Below, in pieces: positions 1 through 5,419 of a DNA stretch of 5,419 nucleotides (positions are counted from its first letter, which is position 1; each line of letters starts with the position of its first letter). A program made the translations under genes and the position numbers. The stretch spans positions 1 through 5,419 of the forward strand of contig DASQVO010000420.1 of the NCBI GenBank assembly GCA_035640715.1, read 5' to 3'. Source of the DNA: DASQVO01 sp035640715. Lineage in GTDB: Bacteria; Actinomycetota; Actinomycetes; Streptosporangiales; Streptosporangiaceae. The notes under the pieces are model-generated. The model was not told the origin of the DNA. It saw nothing but the letters and a program-made list of their open reading frames with translations, and did not search any database.

Positions 1-1
1 G

Positions 2-517
2 GACCTCACGCTTGAGCAACTCGCCTCCCGCCCTGCCGCGTTCCGCAAGGGCGGGACGGTCACCGGCGGGAATTCCTCGCCGCTCAACGACGGTGCCGCC
101 GGCCTCCTGCTGATGTCGGAGCGGGCGGTCACCAGGGCAGGGGTCACGCCGATCGCGCGGTACACCGGCGCGGCGGCGGCCGGCGTCCACCCCGACTACA
201 TGGGCATCGGGCCGGTCCCGGCGATGACCCGGCTGCTGTCCCGCTCCGGCTGGAGCGTCGGCGACCTGGACCTGGTGGAGGTCAACGAGGCGTTCGCGTC
301 GCAGTCGGTCGCCGTCGTTGACGAGCTGAAGCTTGACCCGGAGCGGGTCAATGTCAACGGCGGCGCGATCGCCATCGGGCACCCGCTCGGCTGCTCGGGC
401 GCCCGCATCGTGACGACGCTGCTGCACGAGATGCGGAAGCGCGGTGCCGCGAAGGGCGCCGCCACGATGTGCATCGGCGTCGGCCAGGGCATCGCGACCC
501 TCTGGGAGGCTGCCTGA
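2..517 (+). CDS. Thiolase (acetyl-CoA C-acyltransferase family), C-terminal part
   Basis: The frame is open from the left edge and ends at TGA 515-517, so only the last 171 residues are present. Thiolases condense two acyl-CoAs or cleave 3-ketoacyl-CoA with CoA, in the cytoplasm, in beta-oxidation or acetoacetyl-CoA formation. The visible part carries the family motifs in order: GNSSPLNDGA near the edge, MGIGPVPA, NEAFA (Asn codon at 284), NGGAIAIGHPLGCSGAR with the catalytic His codon at 380-382, and CIGVGQG with the second catalytic Cys codon at 470-472. The nucleophilic Cys of the N-terminal half lies outside the window. The C-terminus, ending at IATLWEAA, is the normal length for the family, so the 3' end is intact. 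The visible part cannot separate degradative 3-ketoacyl-CoA thiolase from biosynthetic acetyl-CoA acetyltransferase. It converges with the minus-strand Tat ORF at 527-760. Confidence 0.96.
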   Translation, partial: DLTLEQLASRPAAFRKGGTVTGGNSSPLNDGAAGLLLMSERAVTRAGVTPIARYTGAAAAGVHPDYMGIGPVPAMTRLLSRSGWSVGDLDLVEVNEAFASQSVAVVDELKLDPERVNVNGGAIAIGHPLGCSGARIVTTLLHEMRKRGAAKGAATMCIGVGQGIATLWEAA

Positions 518-519
518 AG

Positions 520-549
520 CTCCGGCTCAGCCCTGGCGGTAGCCGGGAG
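520..549. terminator. Possible bidirectional terminator hairpin between convergent genes
   Basis: CTCCGGCT at 520-527 can pair with AGCCGGGAG at 541-549, giving an 8-bp stem with one bulged G and a 13-nt loop. It begins 3 nt after the thiolase stop and covers the stop of the opposing Tat ORF (527-529). The position between converging genes suggests a shared terminator. There is no T-tract on either strand, which is common in high-GC actinobacteria but also makes chance pairing plausible. Confidence 0.35.
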
Positions 550-760
550 AGTGCACCAGGGACACGGGCACTCCGCCCGCGGCCGCTGGGGACGGCGGCG
601 CCGCGGATGGCGCCGGCGGCCTGGCCGGCCGGTCCGCCGCCACGGCACCCGCCGCGGCCGCTGCCATGGCGCCGGTCAGCAGTGAGCGGCGGGAAAGGCG
701 CGCGGCCGTTCCGCGTGCGGAGTGCCAGGCTGCGTCCTGGTGAGGATGATCGGTCTGCAT
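527..760 (-). CDS. Small twin-arginine (Tat) signal protein, function unknown
   Basis: This 77-residue ORF starts at ATG 760-758 and stops at TGA 529-527. The N-terminal region is polar, then RLSRRSLLTG (about residues 21-30) fits the Tat consensus (S/T-R-R-x-hydrophobic-hydrophobic). An Ala-rich hydrophobic stretch follows, with a likely cleavage near AVAA-D (about residue 43). What remains is about 35 residues, Pro/Ala-rich, ending in GVPVSLVHSPGYRQG. No domain is recognisable. Third-position GC is high through the Tat part, supporting real coding. No Shine-Dalgarno sequence precedes the ATG; a near-leaderless transcript is possible (see the promoter at 770-799). It may be a genuine mini exported protein, or the N-terminal remnant of a larger Tat substrate cut off where the thiolase begins. 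It follows the transpeptidase gene in the same direction, after 100 nt. The Tat signal is well supported; expression of the gene is less certain. Confidence 0.6.
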   Translation of the reverse strand: MQTDHPHQDAAWHSARGTAARLSRRSLLTGAMAAAAAGAVAADRPARPPAPSAAPPSPAAAGGVPVSLVHSPGYRQG

Positions 761-769
761 GATTTACAT

Positions 770-799
770 GTCTTAACAGGGAAATTTGTGTTTTGTCTA
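770..799 (-). promoter_or_regulatory. Candidate promoter for the small Tat ORF in an AT-rich island
   Basis: On the minus strand TAGACA (799-794, five of six matches to the TTGACA -35 consensus) is followed after 18 nt by TAAGAC (775-770, a weak -10). A start point 6-7 nt downstream would fall at about 763-764, only 3-4 nt before the ATG at 760, so the mRNA would be nearly leaderless, consistent with the absence of a ribosome binding site. The surrounding 761-820 has 21 G+C in 60 bases by hand count, far below its neighbours. This is inferred from sequence likeness only. Confidence 0.3.
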
Positions 800-860
800 C
801 GATCAGAAATGTGAGTTTCCGGGGAATCGCCCGGCATCGCCCGCGGCCGCTCCGCCGCCG

Positions 861-2174
861 CTACTGCGCGGACGCGCTGTTGGCCGGCGCGGTCTGCAGT
901 GGGGCGCTCGCAGTCGAGGCGGGCAGCGTCGACGGATTGACGAATGTGCTGCCTCCCGGGCCGGCCTCGACGGCCTCGTGCAGGGCGCTGCCCTGGAGGT
1001 ACTGCGGCCAGCTGAGGAACCACTCTGTCCAGCCGTTGTCCCAGGTGCCGCCCCTCGGGCTGCCCACGATCGTGATGGGGTCACCGGGTACGGCCAGGTT
1101 GTAGTACGTTTCCGCGTCGGCTGGCGACAAGTTGACGCAGCCATGGCTGACGTTCTGGAAGCCCTGCTCGCTCACGGACCAGTAGGCGTCGTGGTAGTAA
1201 TCGCCGCTGAAGGTGAACCGCACCGACCACGGAACCCACAGGTCGTACCCCGGGCCTTTCATCTCCACCGGGTTTCCCTTCTCGATGGTGAGATAGCTGC
1301 CGTTGGGGGTGGCATCGCCCGGCTTACCGGAGCTGATCGGCCAGTCATAGCGGAGCTTGCCGTTGTAGTAAATCTGGGTGCGGTGCGTTGCCGTGTTCCC
1401 GATCGCCACTAGTGACGCGCCGATGTCGAACGTCTGGGTCAGGGTGTGGGTGCCGTACATGCCCGGCGCGCCCTGCACGCCGTCCAGGTGCCCGGTGAAG
1501 CTCACCGTGGTGCCGGCCGGCCAGTAGTCCCTGGGCCGGAAGTCCAGGGACTGGTTGCCGTCCCAGTACCACGCCCCCACCACCGGCTTGGACGTCGTCA
1601 GCTGCAGGGATCGCTCGACGGCGGCCTTGTTGGTGATGGGCTGGCTGAACGTGAGGATGATCGGTATCCCGACGCCATAGGTCTGGTTGTAGCCCTCGAA
1701 GATCTGGGTCCGGAACGTGTTGCTCGGCGTCAGGGTCCGGAACGTGCTTGTCGTGGTGACCGTGCCGCTGCCGCCATCGGACGCCGTGGCCGTCACCGTG
1801 TAGCTCTGCGCGGTATCAAGCGCCCACTGGCTGTGCCAGACCCTGCCACCCTGGGTGAGGGTCCCGGACACCGGGTCGCCGGAGGTGTGCACGGTGACGT
1901 TCTTCAGCGTGCCGCGCTGCGCGGTGACGGTGATGCCGGCGGACGGGTCGGTGTCCTTGGCGCCGTTCGCGGGCGTTATCTTCACCTCCGCAGCGGCCGT
2001 CGCGGCCTTCGTCTTGGCGTTGGCCACGGGCCTGGCCTGGCTGGCGCTGTGCCCGTTGCCCGAGCACGCCGACGCCAGCAGGGCCAGCGCCGCCACAGCG
2101 GCGATACCTGCCGGCCCGCTGAGTCCTCCGGGCCGCCTCAGCCGCCTGGCCGGCGCGTCATCCCCGCGCCGCAC
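861..2174 (-). CDS. Lipoprotein L,D-transpeptidase (Ig-Ig-YkuD), downstream tandem copy
   Basis: This enzyme would form 3-3 (meso-diaminopimelate to meso-diaminopimelate) peptidoglycan cross-links outside the membrane, the role of the LdtMt2/LppS-type family. Numbered from GTG 2174-2172 (437 residues): an Arg-rich n-region, a hydrophobic stretch, and the lipobox LLASAC with Cys37. After a roughly 25-residue linker come a first Ig-like domain (about 61-145), a second (about 145-252), the YkuD catalytic domain (about 253-373), and a Trp-rich tail with WTEWFLSWPQYL (382-393). The catalytic signature is complete: His328, 14 residues, then SHGCVN with His344 and nucleophile Cys346 (codon 1139-1137). 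The stop is TAG 863-861. The GTG start is chosen because GAGG lies 6 nt upstream and the same arrangement precedes the paralog. ATG 2186 and ATG 2210 are possible in-frame alternatives that lengthen the N-terminus. The linker after Cys is 6 residues longer than in the paralog. It may be co-transcribed with the paralog and lnt. Confidence 0.95.
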   Translation of the reverse strand: MRRGDDAPARRLRRPGGLSGPAGIAAVAALALLASACSGNGHSASQARPVANAKTKAATAAAEVKITPANGAKDTDPSAGITVTAQRGTLKNVTVHTSGDPVSGTLTQGGRVWHSQWALDTAQSYTVTATASDGGSGTVTTTSTFRTLTPSNTFRTQIFEGYNQTYGVGIPIILTFSQPITNKAAVERSLQLTTSKPVVGAWYWDGNQSLDFRPRDYWPAGTTVSFTGHLDGVQGAPGMYGTHTLTQTFDIGASLVAIGNTATHRTQIYYNGKLRYDWPISSGKPGDATPNGSYLTIEKGNPVEMKGPGYDLWVPWSVRFTFSGDYYHDAYWSVSEQGFQNVSHGCVNLSPADAETYYNLAVPGDPITIVGSPRGGTWDNGWTEWFLSWPQYLQGSALHEAVEAGPGGSTFVNPSTLPASTASAPLQTAPANSASAQ

Positions 2175-2184
2175 CGTGATCCTC
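2172..2184 (-). promoter_or_regulatory. Ribosome binding site deciding the GTG start of the downstream L,D-transpeptidase
   Basis: On the minus strand GAGG (2184-2181) precedes GTG (2174-2172) by 6 nt. The paralog has the same context, with AGGATCAC plus one base before GTG in both copies. In contrast, ATG 2210 has only a G-run directly abutting it, and ATG 2186 has GAGG at 3 nt, which is too close. Confidence 0.55.
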
Positions 2185-2295
2185 ATGTCCCTCACCCATG
2201 AGGTTGTCATTCCCCCGGCTATAGCGCCCCGAACGTGGGCAACCGATCCCAGAGCGTACGCAGAAGGTACAGGCCGTGCGCCGCGGCCAGGCGTA
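2175..2295 (-). other. Intergenic region between the tandem L,D-transpeptidases
   Basis: This 121-nt gap between TAA 2298-2296 of the upstream copy and the chosen GTG of the downstream copy is shorter if the downstream gene starts at ATG 2210. I see no convincing terminator and no well-spaced -35/-10 pair. CTATAG at about 2218-2223 is -10-like but lacks a partner at proper spacing. Read-through from the upstream copy is the simplest reading. Confidence 0.4.
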
Positions 2296-3579
2296 TTAGC
2301 TGGAGGCGGCTTCCCAGTTGTTCGGTGGCGGCGTCTGCAGCGGGGCGCTGGCGTTGGAGGCGGGAAGCGTGGACGGGTCCACGAAGGAGCTGCCGCCCGG
2401 CCCGGCCTCGACGGCCTCGTGCAGGGCGCTGCCCTTCAGGTACTGCTGCCACGGCAGGAACCATTCCGTCCACCCGTCGTCCCACTTGCCGGCGGACGGG
2501 CTGCCGCTGACGATCACCGGGTCGCCGGGCACCGCCATGTTGTAGTAGGTCTCGGCATTGGCCGGCGCCACGTTCACGCAGCCGTGGCTGACGTTCTCGA
2601 AGCCCTGCTGGCCCACCGACCAGTAGGCGTCATGGATGAAGTCGCCGCTGAAGGTGAACCGCACCGACCATGGGACCTCCAGGTCGTAGCCGGGCCCGAC
2701 CATGCGCTGCGGGTTGTTCTTCTCGACGGTCACATAGCTGCCGTTGGGGGTATCGTCGCCAGGCTTGCCGGTACTGATCGCCCAGTCGTACTCCAGCTGG
2801 CCGTTGTTGTAGATGCGCATGTGGTGATCGGTGGTGCTTACCAGCGCGATCAGCGACGCGCCGATGTTGAAGGTCTGCGTGAGGTTGGCGGTAGCGTACA
2901 TGCCCGGCGCGCCCTGCACGCCGTCCAGGTGCCCGGTGAAGCTCACCGTGGTGCCGGCCGGCCAGTAGTCCCTGGGCCGGAAGTCGAGATGCTCGCTGTC
3001 GTCCCAGTACCACGCGCCCACCACCGGCTTGGACGTCGTCAGCTGCAGCGAGCGCTCCACCGCGGCCTTGTTGGTGATGGGCTGGCTGAAGATCAGCATG
3101 ATCGGCATCCCGACGCCGTAGGTCAGGTTGTAGCCCTCGAATATCTCGGTCTGGAACGTCCGGCTCGGCGTGAGCGTCCGGAACGTGCTCGTCGTGCGGG
3201 CGATGCCGTCGCTCTCAGCCGCCGTGGCCGTCACCGTGTAGCTCTGCGCGGTGGCAAGCGCCCACTGGCTGTGCCAGACCTTGCGGTCCTGGCTGAGGGA
3301 GCCGGGCACCACGGCATCCCCGGAGGTGTGCACGGTGACGTTCTTCAGCGTGCCGCGCTGCGCGGTGACGGTGATGCCGGCGGACGGGTCGGCGTCCTTG
3401 GCGCCGTTCGCGGGCGTTATCTTCACCTCTGACGCGATCGCCGCCGCCTTCTTCCTGGCCTGGCTGGCACTGTGCCCGCTGCCCGAGCAGGCCGCCGCCA
3501 GCAGCGCCAGCGCCACCACGGCGGCGATGCCTGCGGCGCCGCTGAGCCGCCTGGCCGCCGTCCCGCCCTTGCTCTGCAC
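2296..3579 (-). CDS. Lipoprotein L,D-transpeptidase (Ig-Ig-YkuD), upstream tandem copy
   Basis: This is a second copy of the same architecture as the gene at 861-2174, and the same periplasm-side peptidoglycan cross-linking role is inferred. Numbered from GTG 3579-3577 (427 residues): a typical 27-30-residue lipoprotein signal (RR in the n-region, then ALALLAAAC with lipobox Cys31), a short linker, Ig-like domains at about 51-132 and 133-240, YkuD at about 241-361, and a tail with WTEWFLPWQQYL (370-381). The catalytic residues are intact: His316, 14 residues, SHGCVN with His332 and Cys334 (codon 2580-2578). The start is set by a strong GGGAGG 6 nt before GTG; ATG 3639 and GTG 3606 are in frame but would place an unusually long leader before the signal peptide. 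By hand alignment the second Ig domain matches the paralog at 93 of 108 residues, but the YkuD domain at only 86 of 121, so the catalytic part is the more diverged. Confidence 0.95.
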   Translation of the reverse strand: MQSKGGTAARRLSGAAGIAAVVALALLAAACSGSGHSASQARKKAAAIASEVKITPANGAKDADPSAGITVTAQRGTLKNVTVHTSGDAVVPGSLSQDRKVWHSQWALATAQSYTVTATAAESDGIARTTSTFRTLTPSRTFQTEIFEGYNLTYGVGMPIMLIFSQPITNKAAVERSLQLTTSKPVVGAWYWDDSEHLDFRPRDYWPAGTTVSFTGHLDGVQGAPGMYATANLTQTFNIGASLIALVSTTDHHMRIYNNGQLEYDWAISTGKPGDDTPNGSYVTVEKNNPQRMVGPGYDLEVPWSVRFTFSGDFIHDAYWSVGQQGFENVSHGCVNVAPANAETYYNMAVPGDPVIVSGSPSAGKWDDGWTEWFLPWQQYLKGSALHEAVEAGPGGSSFVDPSTLPASNASAPLQTPPPNNWEAASS

Positions 3580-3591
3580 GGTGATCCTCCC
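3577..3591 (-). promoter_or_regulatory. Strong Shine-Dalgarno deciding the GTG start of the upstream L,D-transpeptidase
   Basis: On the minus strand GGGAGG (3591-3586) lies 6 nt before GTG 3579-3577. No comparable site precedes ATG 3639. GTG 3606 has GGGGGAG about 9 nt upstream and is the second choice. Confidence 0.65.
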
Positions 3592-3661
3592 TATGCCGGC
3601 TCTCACACCAGCATCCGCTCCCCCGGAAAGACCTGTCATACACGCGAAGATGACGAAGTGA

Positions 3662-5281
3662 TCAGTGCCCGGCCTCGCGCGGAGGCATCCGCTGCTGGAA
3701 AGGGCGGCGCGCGGCCGCCGCTAGCAGCGCCAGCACGGTCAGCGCGATGATGACATATTCGGGCCACGACCCTACCCTGTCCGCCAGGGTACGGTAGGTG
3801 ATCAGCGGGACCCGTGCCTCCAGCACGGCCTGCCGCCAGGTACCGCTGTGGGCGATCAGGCGGCCATCGGGCGCGACGATCGCGCTCACCCCGGTCGTGG
3901 ATGCGACCACGACGGCACGGTCGGACTCGACCGCCCGGATCCGCGCCATGGCGAGCTGCTGCTGTGATTCCCCCGTCTGCCCGTCCACTTCGAACGTGGC
4001 ATCGTTGGTCTGCATCGTGAGCAGGTTGGCGCCGGCCGTGACCTCCGAGCGCACCAGCCCGTCGAATCCGACCTCGTAGCAGATCACGTCGCCGAGCCTG
4101 ATCTTCCCGACCTTGAAGACCACCGCCGCGTGGCCGGGCGTGAAGTTGATCGGCTGCAGTGCGGTCAGCGACGTAATGTGCGACACCAGGCTGCGGAACG
4201 GGATGTACTCGCCGAACGGCACCAGTTGCCGCTTGACGTATTCCGCGGTGGGACCGCGGCCCGGCAGCCAGAGCTGGCCGACGTTGCGGACCGGGTTGTC
4301 CAGGACCTCGCCGACGAGGATGGGCCGGCCCGCCACGCGGACCGCGTTCAGCACTTCCTGGTAGATGGCCGGATAGAGGAACGGGTCGAGGTCGGTGGAG
4401 TTCTCCGGCCAGATCACGATGTCGGGCGCCGGCCTGCGCCCCGCCTTGACCTGCGCGGCCAGGCCGGCGGTCGCCCTGGCGTGATTCTGGGTGACGACGG
4501 TGTCGTTGAGCAGCGCCGGCAGGTTCCGGGCGTGCGGGACATCGCCCTGCACGGCCGCGACGACGGCCGAGGAACTGCCTGCCGACGGATCCGCCGGCAG
4601 CGCGAACCCGGCCAGCGCCAGGCCCGCCGCGGCCGCGACGGCGAGGGCGGGCACCGTCAGGCGCGGCAGCCGCCCGGTCCAGGAGCGCCAGCCTCGTGGC
4701 GGCCCGGCCGCGAGGATCAGCCAAGCCAGCGTGGCGCCCACCAGGGCCACGAGGAAGGTCAGCAGCGGCGCGCCGCCGATCGCCGCCCAGCCCGCGGTGG
4801 GAGCGGAGGCCTGGCTCATCGCGAGCCTGCCCCACGGGAAACCGCCCCACGGCCAGCGATCCCGCAGGCCCTCCGCGGCCACCCACCAGCCGGCGACGGC
4901 GACAGGCCAGCCCGGCAGCCGCAGCAGCAGCCGCTGTCCCACCGCGAGGACGGCGATGATGACGGTTTCGCCGCCGGCCAGGCCGGCCCACGCATACCAC
5001 GCGACGTTCAGCACCCAGGACAGCAGGGGGAAGAAGAACGCGACGCCGAAGACGAGGCCGACCACCAGTGACCCGCGCAGGCTTCTGCCGGTCAGCGCCA
5101 CCACGAGCAGGGCGGGCCCGAGCGCGGCGAACGGCCAGATGCCGACGGGAGGAAAGGCTGCGGCCAGGGCGAGTCCGCCAGCCAGCGCGACCAGCAGCGC
5201 CCAGCGCAGCGCCATGCCGGAGGGACCGCCGTTGCCGCGCCGCTGCTGACGGGAGGTGGCCGCTGGTTCCGCGGAGATCAC
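3662..5281 (-). CDS. lnt: Apolipoprotein N-acyltransferase (Lnt)
   Basis: Lnt is an integral membrane enzyme that transfers an acyl chain from phospholipid to the alpha-amino group of the lipidated Cys of diacyl-apolipoproteins, the last step of lipoprotein maturation. Numbered from GTG 5281 (539 residues): TM segments at about 24-46, 48-65, 70-92, 95-119, 125-138, 164-192 and 208-228, then a nitrilase-like domain at about 238-493, and a final TM at about 507-525. The catalytic triad is visible: Glu293 in WPENSTD, Lys350 in EYVKRQLVPFGEY (with the conserved Glu358 8 residues on), and Cys401 in VICYE. The stop is TGA 3664-3662. The start is uncertain. ATG 5215 gives 517 residues, close to the 512 of E. 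coli Lnt, beginning just before TM1. GTG 5281 adds a 22-residue polar N-terminus like that of some actinobacterial Lnts. GTG 5407 is also open, and the frame runs off the edge. None has a good ribosome binding site. The two transpeptidase lipoproteins downstream are plausible substrates. Confidence 0.93.
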   Translation of the reverse strand: MISAEPAATSRQQRRGNGGPSGMALRWALLVALAGGLALAAAFPPVGIWPFAALGPALLVVALTGRSLRGSLVVGLVFGVAFFFPLLSWVLNVAWYAWAGLAGGETVIIAVLAVGQRLLLRLPGWPVAVAGWWVAAEGLRDRWPWGGFPWGRLAMSQASAPTAGWAAIGGAPLLTFLVALVGATLAWLILAAGPPRGWRSWTGRLPRLTVPALAVAAAAGLALAGFALPADPSAGSSSAVVAAVQGDVPHARNLPALLNDTVVTQNHARATAGLAAQVKAGRRPAPDIVIWPENSTDLDPFLYPAIYQEVLNAVRVAGRPILVGEVLDNPVRNVGQLWLPGRGPTAEYVKRQLVPFGEYIPFRSLVSHITSLTALQPINFTPGHAAVVFKVGKIRLGDVICYEVGFDGLVRSEVTAGANLLTMQTNDATFEVDGQTGESQQQLAMARIRAVESDRAVVVASTTGVSAIVAPDGRLIAHSGTWRQAVLEARVPLITYRTLADRVGSWPEYVIIALTVLALLAAAARRPFQQRMPPREAGH

Positions 5282-5293
5282 CCTTCGGAGGGT
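5280..5293. other. Small perfect hairpin over a candidate Lnt start codon
   Basis: ACCCT at 5280-5284 and AGGGT at 5289-5293 form a perfect 5-bp stem with a 4-nt loop. On the minus strand its 3' arm runs into the GTG candidate start (5281-5279). It could mask that start in mRNA or argue that the start lies elsewhere. Such a short stem is also expected by chance in GC-rich DNA. Confidence 0.25.
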
Positions 5294-5419
5294 AGCCGCA
5301 CGTGGCGGCCCCGCGCGCCAGTGGGCCCGCGCCCCCGTTAGCTCCGCACCCCGGCTGACCTGCGCTTCCGTCGGCACGGCGCCGCCCTGGCCGGCCTGCG
5401 CCGCCACCGGCCCTGGCCC

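Noticed and set aside
196..648. Minus-strand 150-codon frame opposite the thiolase end
   Set aside because: It is antisense to the thiolase, which has all family motifs; the translation is Arg/Pro-rich without features and overlaps the better-supported Tat ORF.
740..754. 15-nt repeat shared by 740-754 and 1651-1665 (GTGAGGATGATCGGT)
   Set aside because: One site is inside the small Tat ORF and the other inside a transpeptidase, with no shared context; a single short match is most likely coincidence.
819..834. CCGGG/CCCGG hairpin after the transpeptidase stop as a terminator
   Set aside because: The stem is only 5 bp with a 6-nt loop and no T-tract on the minus strand; this is expected by chance at such GC content.
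2272..2288. GGCC...GGCC inverted repeat between the transpeptidases as terminator or operator
   Set aside because: Only four pairing bases, since GGCC is itself palindromic, and pairing does not extend outward.
1855..3432. Long plus-strand open frame of 525 codons opposite both transpeptidases
   Set aside because: It is antisense to two genes with clear domains, crosses their intergenic gap, and its translation is Arg/Gly/Ala/Val-rich with repeated segments that merely mirror the paralogy. This is the usual antisense openness of GC-rich coding DNA.
3636..5000. Minus-strand 454-codon frame overlapping lnt
   Set aside because: It is a shifted frame of lnt with Arg/Gly/Ala-rich low-complexity translation and no motifs, while the lnt frame has membrane segments and a full catalytic triad.
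1..5419. CRISPR arrays, tRNA/rRNA genes, insertion sequences or phage attachment sites
   Set aside because: No regularly spaced repeats, tRNA-like arms, transposase frames or terminal inverted repeats were seen; the only sizeable repeats are the paralogous gene blocks.

Overview
The window is very GC-rich, has high third-position GC in its reading frames and uses GTG starts. It encodes L,D-transpeptidases with the two-Ig-plus-YkuD layout known from mycobacteria and other actinomycetes. The likely source is a high-GC Gram-positive actinobacterium; the genus cannot be told from the sequence.

Layout, left to right. (1) Positions 2-517, plus strand: the C-terminal 171 residues of a thiolase that enters from the left edge. 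(2) Positions 527-760, minus strand: a 77-residue ORF with a clear twin-arginine signal and almost no mature domain, convergent with the thiolase. A hairpin lies across the junction. (3) Positions 761-860: a short gap whose right-hand 60 bases (761-820) are strikingly AT-rich and hold a candidate promoter for the small Tat ORF. (4) Positions 861-2174 and 2296-3579, minus strand: two tandem paralogous lipoprotein L,D-transpeptidases, each with lipobox Cys, two Ig-like domains, a YkuD catalytic domain with an intact SHGCVN motif, and a Trp-rich tail. (5) Positions 3662 to about 5281, minus strand: apolipoprotein N-acyltransferase (Lnt) with an intact Glu-Lys-Cys triad. Its reading frame stays open to the right edge, so the start is uncertain.

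Read on the minus strand the order is lnt, ldt (2296-3579), ldt (861-2174), small Tat ORF. The gaps are 82, 121 and 100 nt, so the first three genes could be one transcription unit. The set is coherent: the two transpeptidases carry lipoprotein signals, would be lipidated at Cys, and Lnt adds the N-acyl chain to such lipoproteins. The anchored enzymes would then make 3-3 cross-links in peptidoglycan.

No wholly new system is evident. The most interesting signal is the mosaic relationship of the two transpeptidases: long blocks of almost perfect DNA identity in the Ig-coding parts, next to a clearly more diverged catalytic domain. Also worth a look are the orphan mini Tat protein with its AT-rich upstream region, and the unusual N-terminal extension or start of Lnt.
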